From Hoeflea_A sp965216535 (GTDB taxonomy: Bacteria > Pseudomonadota > Alphaproteobacteria > Rhizobiales > Rhizobiaceae), in NCBI GenBank assembly GCA_965216535.1, contig OZ244175.1:2542001-2606000 (forward strand): a stretch of 64,000 bases of DNA, read 5' to 3'. The position numbers and the translations under genes are program-made. Positions 24,169 through 31,892 of this stretch are shown here, in pieces. The first letter of the stretch is position 1. Every line of letters begins with the position of its first letter. Under the pieces are notes generated by a model. It was not told the DNA's origin and searched no databases. It worked only from the letters and a program-made list of their open reading frames with translations.

Positions 24169-25065
24169 ATGGCCGCGCCGACCGTCGAGGTGGATCTAAG
24201 AACCCGCCTGCAGAACTGGATCCCGAAGCTTGTGCTTTCGCCCTCCCTGGCGATGGTCCTGGTTTTCGTCTACGGGTTCATCATCTTCACGATCTACCTG
24301 TCCTTTACGGACAGCCGCATCCTGCCGTCGTTCGGCTGGGTCGGATTCGAGAATTACGACAAGCTGTTTCGCCTGCGCCATTGGGACATCGCTGTCACGA
24401 ATCTCGGCATCTTCGCCTCGCTTTACATCGTCATCTGCACCGTAATCGGGCTGAGCCTGGCGATTTTCCTTGATCAGAAGATCCGCGGTGAAGGCATCCT
24501 GCGGCCGATCTACCTCTATCCGATGGCGTTGTCCTTCATCGTCACTGGTACCGCCTGGAAATGGTTCCTCGATCCAGGCATCGGCATAGAAGCCACCATG
24601 CATATGTGGGGTTGGACCAGCTTCAAATTCGACTGGATCAAGAACCGCGACTTTGCGATCTACACGATCGTCCTTGCCGCCGTCTGGCAATCCTCCGGCT
24701 TCGTCATGGCGATGTTCCTGGCCGGTTTGCGTGGCATTGATAACGAGATCCTCAAGGCGGCGCAGATGGATGGCGCCTCCAACTGGAACCTGTATCGGCG
24801 TATCATCATTCCACAGCTCCGGCCGGCCTTTCTGTCAGCCTTCGTTATCCTCGCCCATCTGGCGATCAAGTCCTATGACCTCGTTATAGCTTTGACCGGA
24901 GGCGGACCGGGACGGGCGACGGAACTGCCGGCGACCTTCATGTATTCCTATACGTTCACGCGCAACCAGATGGGTATCGGTGCGTCGTCCGCGGTGATCA
25001 TGTTGATGACCATTGCAGCGATCATGATCCCCTATCTCTACGCCGAACTGCGGGAGAAGAAGTGA
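24169..25065 (+). CDS. Sugar ABC transporter permease 1 (MalF/GtsB-like)
   Basis: 298 residues with six membrane segments, the first at about 22-45 (LSPSLAMVLVFVYGFIIFTIYLS), and no long MalF-type periplasmic insert. The coupling motif is DNEILKAAQMDGASNWNLYRRIIIPQLRP (about residues 192-220). The SYDLVIALTGGGPGRATELP segment near 245 is a strong family marker of CUT1 permeases. It forms the channel with the next gene product. It lies 72 bp after the receptor, across the stem-loop. Confidence 0.88.
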   Translation: MAAPTVEVDLRTRLQNWIPKLVLSPSLAMVLVFVYGFIIFTIYLSFTDSRILPSFGWVGFENYDKLFRLRHWDIAVTNLGIFASLYIVICTVIGLSLAIFLDQKIRGEGILRPIYLYPMALSFIVTGTAWKWFLDPGIGIEATMHMWGWTSFKFDWIKNRDFAIYTIVLAAVWQSSGFVMAMFLAGLRGIDNEILKAAQMDGASNWNLYRRIIIPQLRPAFLSAFVILAHLAIKSYDLVIALTGGGPGRATELPATFMYSYTFTRNQMGIGASSAVIMLMTIAAIMIPYLYAELREKK

Positions 25066-25946
25066 TGGCCGTCGCAACCACCGATACCGCAATCCGCACC
25101 GGCAATTTCACACGCGTGCTGATCTACCTGTCTCTGCTGCTGTTCGCGCTTTTCTACCTGCTGCCGTTTTTCATCATGCTGGTCAATTCGCTGAAACCGC
25201 TGGATGAGATCCGCGGCGGCAACATGGTGGCGCTTCCGAAGATTTGGACGATCGAGCCATGGCTTTCGGCCTGGTCGACGGCACAAATCGGCGTCCAGCC
25301 GACGGGGCTGAAACCCTACTTCTGGAACTCCATCAAGATGGTCGTTCCAGCGGTCATCGTGTCGACCATGCTGGGCGCGCTGAACGGCTATGTGCTGACC
25401 AAATGGCGCTTTCGCGGTGATACCATCCTGTTCGGGCTGATGCTGTTTGCCTGTTTCATTCCGTTCCAGATCGTACTGATCCCGATGGCCCGCATGCTCG
25501 GTCTGATGGGTCTTGCCGGCTCGACCCCGGGACTTGTTCTGGTTCACATCGTCTACGGGCTCGGTTTCACGACGCTCTATTTCCGCAACTACTACGCGGC
25601 GTTTCCGACCGAGTTGGTGCGGGCGGCACAAATAGATGGTGCCGGCTTCTTCCAGATCTTCTGGCGTATCATGCTCCCGTCTTCGGGACCGATCATCGTG
25701 GTTTCAGTGATCTGGCAGTTCACCAACATCTGGAACGACTTTCTGTTCGGCGCTTCCTTTGCCGATCTCGATTCGATGCCGATGACGGTGGCGCTCAACA
25801 ACCTCGTCAATTCCTCCACGGGTGTGAAGGAATACAACGTGCATTTTGCCGGCGCGATCTTCGCAGCGCTGCCGACGCTTGTCGTCTACATCGTCGCCGG
25901 CCGCTATTTCGTGCGCGGTCTGATGGCCGGCAGTGTGAAGGGATAG
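25065..25946 (+). CDS. Sugar ABC transporter permease 2 (MalG/GtsC-like)
   Basis: 293 residues from ATG 25065, which overlaps the preceding stop (TGATG). Six membrane segments; the first lies near residue 15-38 (VLIYLSLLLFALFYLLPFFIMLVNSLK). The coupling helix is TELVRAAQIDGAGFFQIFWRIMLPSSGPI (about 175-203), and IWNDFLFGASF near 220 is the usual MalG-like stretch. It makes the second half of the translocation channel. It is co-translated with permease 1 and followed 4 bp later by the ATPase gene. Confidence 0.88.
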   Translation: MAVATTDTAIRTGNFTRVLIYLSLLLFALFYLLPFFIMLVNSLKPLDEIRGGNMVALPKIWTIEPWLSAWSTAQIGVQPTGLKPYFWNSIKMVVPAVIVSTMLGALNGYVLTKWRFRGDTILFGLMLFACFIPFQIVLIPMARMLGLMGLAGSTPGLVLVHIVYGLGFTTLYFRNYYAAFPTELVRAAQIDGAGFFQIFWRIMLPSSGPIIVVSVIWQFTNIWNDFLFGASFADLDSMPMTVALNNLVNSSTGVKEYNVHFAGAIFAALPTLVVYIVAGRYFVRGLMAGSVKG

Positions 25947-25950
25947 GACC

Positions 25951-27066
25951 ATGGGTTTTCTCGATATCGACAACGTCACCAAATCCTACGGTCCTGTGGA
26001 AGTCCTGCACCAGGTCGACATTGCCGTGGAAGAGGGCGAATTCCTGGTGCTGGTTGGGCCGTCCGGTTGCGGTAAATCGACCCTGCTCAACATGATCGCA
26101 GGACTGGAAGGCATCACCTCTGGCGAGATCCGCATCCGCGACAAGGTGGTGAACGGCGTCCATCCGTCGAAGCGCAACATTGCCATGGTTTTTCAATCCT
26201 ACGCGCTCTATCCGAACATGACCGTGGCGCAGAACATCACTTTCGGTTTGGAGATGCACGGGGTTCCGAAGGCCGATCGCGACAAGGCCATGGCGGATGT
26301 GGCGAAACTCCTGCAGATCGAGCAGTTGCTGGGCCGTAAACCGGGTCAGCTTTCGGGCGGCCAGCGGCAGCGCGTGGCCATGGGCCGTGCTCTGGTGCGC
26401 GATCCCGACGTTTTCCTGTTCGACGAGCCGCTGTCCAACCTGGATGCCAAGCTGCGCGTCGACATGCGCACCGAAATCAAGAAGCTGCACCAGAAGCTCG
26501 GCACCACCATCGTCTACGTGACCCATGACCAGATCGAGGCGATGACCTTGTCGACCCGTATTGCGGTGATGAATGACGGCTATGTCCAACAGCTTGGCAC
26601 ACCGAAGGAAATCTACGACACGCCGGCCAATCTGTTCGTCGCGAGCTTCATGGGCTCACCTTCGATGAACCTGCTGCCGGTGACGGTGCGGGCCGACGGT
26701 GACGGCATTTTTGCGGAAACTGCGAATGGCCAGGGTGAGACGATCCGGCTTGCCTTTGCCGAGCCCAGTGAAGCCTTGAAGGCGCGTGACGGGCAGCAGA
26801 TTACGCTCGGTGTGCGCCCGGAAGCGATCACCGATCCCGACGGTGCGGACCGCAAATCGCAGCATATCGAGATCATCAAAAACACCGTCGAAGTGACCGA
26901 ACCGGCCGGCTCCGACACCTTCGTTGCCAGTACGCTGGGTGGTCTGGAGTGTATTGCCCGCATGCGTGCTGACGCAGACGTGCAGGTCAACCAGGTGGTC
27001 GACTTTGCCGTCAACATGGAAAAGGCGGTGCCGTTCGATCCCAAAACCGAAGCGCGCATCGTCTGA
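25951..27066 (+). CDS. Sugar ABC transporter ATPase (MalK/UgpC/GtsD-like)
   Basis: 371 residues. Complete nucleotide-binding domain: Walker A GPSGCGKST (about residue 37), Q-loop FQSYALYPNM, signature LSGGQRQRVAMGRAL, Walker B VFLFDEPLSNLD, and the switch His in THDQIEAMTL. Residues 235-370 form the C-terminal MalK-type regulatory OB/TOBE domain (SFMGSPSMNLLP, LGVRPEAI). It powers the CUT1 importer of this operon. A region of 56 bp with no recognised element separates it from the GMC oxidoreductase. Confidence 0.9.
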   Translation: MGFLDIDNVTKSYGPVEVLHQVDIAVEEGEFLVLVGPSGCGKSTLLNMIAGLEGITSGEIRIRDKVVNGVHPSKRNIAMVFQSYALYPNMTVAQNITFGLEMHGVPKADRDKAMADVAKLLQIEQLLGRKPGQLSGGQRQRVAMGRALVRDPDVFLFDEPLSNLDAKLRVDMRTEIKKLHQKLGTTIVYVTHDQIEAMTLSTRIAVMNDGYVQQLGTPKEIYDTPANLFVASFMGSPSMNLLPVTVRADGDGIFAETANGQGETIRLAFAEPSEALKARDGQQITLGVRPEAITDPDGADRKSQHIEIIKNTVEVTEPAGSDTFVASTLGGLECIARMRADADVQVNQVVDFAVNMEKAVPFDPKTEARIV

Positions 27067-27122
27067 GGACAGCCGTATGGCCTTCTTTACCGAATGTGCC
27101 GTCCGGCGTCATTGAGGCACCG

Positions 27123-28727
27123 ATGGCCGAGAAATTCGATTTCATCATAGTCGGTGGCGGCGCGGCAGGCTGCGTTCTCGCGCGCCGTCTGGTCGACACC
27201 GGTCAGGTTTCGGTGCTGTTGCTGGAAGCCGGACCAAGCGACCGGCACCCCTATATCCACATGCCGGCGGGCTTTACCAAACTGACGGGAGCAACCCACA
27301 GCTGGGGTTATGAAACCGTGCCGCAGAAAGGGCTCAACGGATTGGAAATCTGGTACCCTCAGGGCAGGGTGCTCGGCGGTGGCAGCTCGATCAACGCGCA
27401 AGTCTATACCCGCGGCAATCGATGGGATTACGACAACTGGGCGGACCATGGATGCAGCGGTTGGTCCTACGACGACGTGCTGCCCTATTTCCGCAAAGCC
27501 GAAGACAACAACCGCTACGCCGACGAGTTTCACGGCCAGGGCGGACCACTCAAAGTGTCGGATGCCCACCCACACATGATGACGACGGTGTTCGTGCGCG
27601 CCGCCCAACAGGCCGGTCTGCCCTTCAACGCGGACTTCAATGGTGCCGAGCAGATGGGGGCAGGCTTTTACCAGGTTACCAATCGCGACGGCAAACGTTG
27701 CTCGGCCGCCGTTGGTTTTCTCGGTCCCATTCGCAAACATGCCAATCTGACCCTGCGCACCAAAGCGTTCGTGACCCGCATCGAGATCGACGGAGACCGA
27801 GCGGTCGCTGTTCATGTCAAAGACGGCGCTGGAACGAAGCGCATTGAAGCCGGTCGGGAAATCTTGCTGACAAGCGGCGCCATCGGCAGTCCGCGCACCC
27901 TAATGCATTCCGGCATTGGTGACGCCGCCGAACTGTCGCGGCTTGGGATTGATGTGGTGCGGGATGCACCCTCCGTTGGTCGCAATCTGCAGGATCATAT
28001 GGATGTGTTTTGCGTCAGCGAATGTTCTGGCGACTACAGCTGCGACAAGTACAAACCGTGGTACATGAGCACATGGGCTGGCTTGCAGTACATGCTTTTC
28101 GGCACCGGCATCGTCGCTTCCAATATCTGTGACGGCGGCGGCTTCTGGTATGCCGATGAAACTGCGCCGGCGCCTGATGTCCAGTTCCACTTCCTGCCTG
28201 GATCGGGTCTGGAGCACGGGCTGAAGCAGATTCGAAATGGCGTGACTTTGAACTCGGCGCTGCTGAGGCCCAAATCGCGTGGCTCCGTGCGGCTGAAATC
28301 CAACGACCCGTTCGAGAAACCAGCGATCGACCCGAACTACTGGGGCGATCCGTATGACATGGAACACTCCATCAAGGCGTTCAAACTCACGCGCCGCATC
28401 ATGCAACAGAAGGCCTTTTCGCCCTTCGTGAAATCCGAATCCATGCCGGGTGCCGACTGCCGGACCGATGACGACATCCGCGACTACGCCTATCGATTTT
28501 CCAAGACCGATTATCACCCGGTCGGCACCTGCAAGATGGGCGGTGCGGATGACGCCACGGCCGTGGTCACCCCGGATTTGCGGCTGAAGAACGTCGATGG
28601 ATTGCGGATCTGCGACAGCTCCGTCATGCCTTTCCTGAATTCGTCAAATACCAATGCACCGACCATCATGATTGCCGAAAAGGCCGCCGACATGATCAGG
28701 GAAGACCACGGGCTTGGAGCCGGGTGA
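27123..28727 (+). CDS. GMC-family FAD-dependent oxidoreductase (choline dehydrogenase-like)
   Basis: 534 residues from ATG 27123 (weak TGAGG upstream). The N-terminal FAD motif is FIIVGGGAAGCVLARRLVD (residues 6-24), followed by LLLEAGPSD, the first GMC signature GRVLGGGSSINAQVYTRGN (about 80-98) and the second signature SGAIGSPRTLMHSGIG (about 255-270). The C-terminal catalytic His/Asn region is YHPVGTCKMGG and NSSNTNAPTIMIAEKAAD. Members oxidise choline, long-chain or polyethylene-glycol alcohols, or sugars. It is co-transcribed with the CUT1 importer and the CoA-enzyme genes, so it could oxidise the alcohol group of the imported compound to an aldehyde, before conversion to an acid for the CoA-transferase. 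No signal peptide is seen. Confidence 0.87.
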   Translation: MAEKFDFIIVGGGAAGCVLARRLVDTGQVSVLLLEAGPSDRHPYIHMPAGFTKLTGATHSWGYETVPQKGLNGLEIWYPQGRVLGGGSSINAQVYTRGNRWDYDNWADHGCSGWSYDDVLPYFRKAEDNNRYADEFHGQGGPLKVSDAHPHMMTTVFVRAAQQAGLPFNADFNGAEQMGAGFYQVTNRDGKRCSAAVGFLGPIRKHANLTLRTKAFVTRIEIDGDRAVAVHVKDGAGTKRIEAGREILLTSGAIGSPRTLMHSGIGDAAELSRLGIDVVRDAPSVGRNLQDHMDVFCVSECSGDYSCDKYKPWYMSTWAGLQYMLFGTGIVASNICDGGGFWYADETAPAPDVQFHFLPGSGLEHGLKQIRNGVTLNSALLRPKSRGSVRLKSNDPFEKPAIDPNYWGDPYDMEHSIKAFKLTRRIMQQKAFSPFVKSESMPGADCRTDDDIRDYAYRFSKTDYHPVGTCKMGGADDATAVVTPDLRLKNVDGLRICDSSVMPFLNSSNTNAPTIMIAEKAADMIREDHGLGAG

Positions 28728-29737
28728 TGGTAGCCAGGCGACCGACGATCAAGGATGTTGCCCAGCACGCCGGGGTGTCCAAATCGACGGTTTCGCTTGT
28801 CCTGCAAAAGAGCCCGTTGGTGCGCAGTGAAACACGTGAAGCGGTTGAAGCGTCGATCAAGGCACTTCGCTATGTTCGCAATCAGGCAGCGGCCACGCTT
28901 CGCGGAGCAGGTACCGGATTGATCGGGCTCGTTATCAATGATCTCAGAAACCCGTTCTTCACCGAATTTGCCGCCAGTGCCCAGATGTCACTGTCGGATC
29001 ACGGCTACACAACGGTGATTGCCAACACGGATGAGGATCCGGTGCTTCAGCACCAGGTGATTACATCAATGCTGGAGCATGGTGTTTCAGCGCTTTTGAT
29101 TTCACCGACCTACGGTGGAACGCAACAGACATTCGACGCCATCGAAAGGGCGAACATCCCGACCATGCAGGTGTTGCGCCAGGTGGACGACCGGTTGGAC
29201 CGCTTTCCGTTCTTTTCCATGGACTATGAAACCGGCAGCCATCTTGCAATGGAGCACCTTCTTAATCAGGGGCTGACCGAAATCGCTTATGCCGGTGGCC
29301 TGGAGGGTGTTCAAATCACGAGGGAACGCATGTGCGGTTACATGACCCACATGAAGCAGAATGCCCTGGAACCAGCGGTCTTTCACGGTCGACCGACAAG
29401 GGCGCTCGGGCGCCAGATCGCGTTCGACATTCACGATAACAGGCCTGACCTCAGGGCCGCGTTGTGTTTCAACGATCTTGTGGCACTGGGTATGTCGTCG
29501 GCGTTTGCCCAGGCCGGAGTTCGCGTCGGCCGGGATTTTTACATTGTTGGCTACGACGATATCGAAGAGGCTGCGGAGGTTTATCCCCAACTCAGCACCG
29601 TGCATTGCGACGTCAAGGTCTTTGGCAAGCGGACTGCATCGATTCTTTTGCATTGGCTTGAAGAAGGCGAACCACCTGGCCAATCGACCAGGTTCCCGGT
29701 GCACCTGGTGGTGCGTCAGTCAAGTCGGATCTGCTAA
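28727..29737 (+). CDS. LacI-family transcriptional regulator
   Basis: 336 residues from ATG 28727, overlapping the GMC stop (TGATG). The N-terminal LacI HTH and hinge are clear: PTIKDVAQHAGVSKSTVSLVLQ (about 6-27) and the hinge AAATLRGAGTGLIGLVI. The rest is a type-1 periplasmic-binding fold with DNPxx-like SVAxxA positions replaced by LCFNDLVALGMSSAF. As the last gene of the operon, it probably represses its own promoter through the two TGGAACGTTCCA sites at 20291 and 20325 and is released by the imported sugar-like compound. This link rests on position and on the LacI-like symmetry of the sites. Confidence 0.87.
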   Translation: MVARRPTIKDVAQHAGVSKSTVSLVLQKSPLVRSETREAVEASIKALRYVRNQAAATLRGAGTGLIGLVINDLRNPFFTEFAASAQMSLSDHGYTTVIANTDEDPVLQHQVITSMLEHGVSALLISPTYGGTQQTFDAIERANIPTMQVLRQVDDRLDRFPFFSMDYETGSHLAMEHLLNQGLTEIAYAGGLEGVQITRERMCGYMTHMKQNALEPAVFHGRPTRALGRQIAFDIHDNRPDLRAALCFNDLVALGMSSAFAQAGVRVGRDFYIVGYDDIEEAAEVYPQLSTVHCDVKVFGKRTASILLHWLEEGEPPGQSTRFPVHLVVRQSSRIC

Positions 29738-29748
29738 GGCGGCCAGTT

Positions 29749-29760
29749 CGACCGGATCAA
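29749..29760 (+). repeat. Left copy of short direct repeat around the DUF2306 gene
   Basis: CGACCGGATCAA, with one-gap similarity continuing on both sides (AGTT before, AATCC after). The partner is at 30769-30780 in the same orientation. Confidence 0.45.
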
Positions 29761-29802
29761 ATCCGCTGGTTGATTTGTCATCCGCAACGCCCTCGACTAC
29801 GC

Positions 29803-29821
29803 TTCCTGTGGGAGACAGGAA
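29803..29821. other. Small hairpin upstream of the DUF2306 gene
   Basis: TTCCTGT-gggag-ACAGGAA, a perfect 7-bp stem between the LacI gene and the DUF2306 gene. No clear T-run follows, so a terminator role is uncertain. Confidence 0.3.
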
Positions 29822-29863
29822 AAGGTTGGTGGCGCTCGGGCCCCGACCTGGGAGGAAGCAGAC

Positions 29864-30736
29864 ATGCCCATATTGGTAGGGACCGTCTATGCCGCGCTGG
29901 TCGTCTGGGGCGCATTGCTGATCTTGGGACTGCGCAATCATTCCTACAGGCCGTTTCTCCTGTTTGGAATCGGGCTGATGCTCCTGCTGAACATCGGCTA
30001 CTTCATCAACGGCGTCCCTGCGTCCATCGCATCCTTCATCGGTATCTATGATGTGTTGATCAATATCGGTCTGGCGCCGGATACGAGTGCCGCGGCGATA
30101 TCAAAATGCGCGGACAATGCGTGCACGGTCTGGGGTGATCGCTTCGTCAATCATCCCGCCTGGGGAGCGGCTTTCTATGACCGGTTTGCCAATGGACCGG
30201 AGTTCCGCTCGACCCTTCTTTATGGACACATTGCGTTCAATTCGATTGCATTTGTGCTGATGCACATTCAGCTGTTCCGGCCAGGTTACGGCGCGCATCG
30301 GTCATCGCATCGTCTTATCGGCCGCGTGACCTTTGCCGCGCTGACCCTGAGTGTCATTTGTGCCACCTGGCTTGCCTCCCAACACGGACCCGTCGGAGAA
30401 TATGGTGGTTCGCTGGCGCAGTACGGCTTCTATTCGATGGCGGCCTTTGTATACGCATGTGCGGTCATGGGCATTGTGAAGGCACGTGCCGGCGACCAGG
30501 AAGCCCACCGGGTCTGGATGTTCCGGTTCATCGGATCGATGTGGGGTTCCTTCTGGCTCTTCAGGGTCATGCTTTTCGTGATTGATCCGCTGCTGCGAAA
30601 CCACGAGGCCGCTGCCATTCTGATCTGCATCTGGGGCTCGGCGCCGCTGGGCATCGTGATCGGCGAGGTGATCCGACGTCGACTTGATCGACCGGCAACT
30701 GGTCATGCCGCGGCCGCGGTGCCGCCGGCCGAGTAG
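29864..30736 (+). CDS. DUF2306-domain integral membrane protein
   Basis: 290 residues from ATG 29864, with GGGAGG upstream. About seven membrane segments. An N-terminal pair is followed by a periplasmic or cytoplasmic loop containing two Cys (KCADNACTVWGD), which might be oxidised to a disulfide. The C-terminal half matches DUF2306: GHIAFNSIAFVLMHIQLF, RSSHRLIGRVTF, GFYSMAAFVYACAVMGIVKARAGDQEAHRVWMFRF. The conserved His residues in GHI, SHR and AHR resemble haem or metal ligands of cytochrome-b-like membrane proteins, but no function is established for the family. It is flanked by a short direct repeat and is not clearly part of the operon before it. Confidence 0.75.
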   Translation: MPILVGTVYAALVVWGALLILGLRNHSYRPFLLFGIGLMLLLNIGYFINGVPASIASFIGIYDVLINIGLAPDTSAAAISKCADNACTVWGDRFVNHPAWGAAFYDRFANGPEFRSTLLYGHIAFNSIAFVLMHIQLFRPGYGAHRSSHRLIGRVTFAALTLSVICATWLASQHGPVGEYGGSLAQYGFYSMAAFVYACAVMGIVKARAGDQEAHRVWMFRFIGSMWGSFWLFRVMLFVIDPLLRNHEAAAILICIWGSAPLGIVIGEVIRRRLDRPATGHAAAAVPPAE

Positions 30737-30768
30737 ATCAAGGATAGACTTGCAGCACGAGTTCAGTC

Positions 30769-30780
30769 CGACCGGATCAA
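30769..30780 (+). repeat. Right copy of short direct repeat around the DUF2306 gene
   Basis: The second CGACCGGATCAA, followed by TCC. See the left copy at 29749. Confidence 0.45.
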
Positions 30781-30810
30781 TCCTCGCGCCGCATGGACGC
30801 TGCTCGAGAT

Positions 30811-31791
30811 TCAGTCGTTTGTACGGAGTGTTGCTTTTGCGACGGTTGAGTTTTCCGTCGTCTTCAGTCGGAACCTTTCCGACAGATCGTTTGTGACAAA
30901 GTCCCGCATATGGTTTGCAAAGGCAGCCAGGAGAGGGCTTTCCTGGCGGCGAGTCGAGGTCACCATACCGACGGTCATTGAAGACGACTCGAACTTAACG
31001 GGCAATTCGGACAATCTGCTTTCGTGCTCGGGGTTGCGAAGTGCGTAGCGCGGCAGCACGGTTAGAAACTCCGTGCTGCCGAGCATCTCCAGGATTGCAG
31101 CGGCCGATTCACTTTGAAATGCGATGGACACGTTGCTCACGCCATAGGAGGCCAGCGCGGTCGCCATGTCGACATGCAACATGCTGGGTTCGGAATGGCT
31201 GATCCAGGTGGCGGCTTCGAGGTCACTCGCCTTGACCCTGTCCAGTTTCGAAAGCGGATGATCATTCCGCCCGACGACCACGTGTTCGTCCCAGAACAGA
31301 GGTTCGACCGCCAGTTCTTCTCTGGGCACGCTCAACAGTTTGAGCGGACAGATCACGACGTCGATCTGGTTCAGCAACACCTTGCGCTCCAATTGTGGGA
31401 AGTAATCGGAGACGAGTTTGACCTCGATACCCGGCCGCCGTCCGATAAAGTGCGCGATCGCGTCGCCGACGAGTCGCTCGCACAGGAATGGTGGGGCGCC
31501 GATCTTAAGTTCGCCCGTCATGCCGCGCATTCCAAGCTGGATGTCCTCGTTGGCGCGCTCGCGGATCGCCCTGATGGCGCGGCCGTGTCGAGCGAGCTTC
31601 TGTCCAATCTCAGTAGGCAGCAACGGACGGTTGCTGCGTTCGAACAACTGAACACCAACGCGGATTTCCAGGTTCCCGATCATCCGGCTCAAAGCAGGTT
31701 GGGAGGTCCCCAACCTCTTGGCCGCCTCGTGCAGTGTCCCATGCTCGACGATCACGGCGAGCTGCTCAAGATGCCTTGGGTCTATCAACAT
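30811..31791 (-). CDS. LysR-family transcriptional regulator
   Basis: 326 residues from ATG 31791. A longer frame upstream would have to cross the AT-rich control region and is not supported. The HTH is at the N-terminus (LEQLAVIVEHGTLHEAAKRLGTSQPALSRMIGNLEIRVG), followed by a long linker helix and a type-2 periplasmic-binding co-inducer domain (residues about 95-300, with KIGAPPFLCERLVGDAI). It is divergent from the sulfatase/TAXI-TRAP operon with a strongly symmetrical 101-bp region between them, so it very likely controls that operon, and itself, in response to the transported ester or its product. Confidence 0.87.
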   Translation of the reverse strand: MLIDPRHLEQLAVIVEHGTLHEAAKRLGTSQPALSRMIGNLEIRVGVQLFERSNRPLLPTEIGQKLARHGRAIRAIRERANEDIQLGMRGMTGELKIGAPPFLCERLVGDAIAHFIGRRPGIEVKLVSDYFPQLERKVLLNQIDVVICPLKLLSVPREELAVEPLFWDEHVVVGRNDHPLSKLDRVKASDLEAATWISHSEPSMLHVDMATALASYGVSNVSIAFQSESAAAILEMLGSTEFLTVLPRYALRNPEHESRLSELPVKFESSSMTVGMVTSTRRQESPLLAAFANHMRDFVTNDLSERFRLKTTENSTVAKATLRTND

Positions 31792-31839
31792 ATCAGAATC
31801 ACATGTTAAGGTAACAAGTAAATATTGGACTGATATGTT
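31787..31839. promoter_or_regulatory. Concentric inverted repeats in the LysR/sulfatase divergent region
   Basis: A perfect 10-bp inverted pair AACATATCAG (31787-31796) / CTGATATGTT (31830-31839), 33 bp apart, encloses a smaller pair TGTTA-agg-TAACA (31804-31816). Both share nearly the same centre. The left arm covers the LysR start codon. This fits a LysR tetramer site with DNA bending and autoregulation. Confidence 0.6.
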
Positions 31840-31892
31840 TCTACCGTCAAGAATGCCCCTGTGAGCACTTTCACTGACGGGAGCAACGGTGC

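Noticed and set aside
27077..27115. Twelve-codon frame between the MalK-like and GMC genes
   Set aside because: The ribosome site is weak and there is no sign of coupling beyond proximity; treated as chance.
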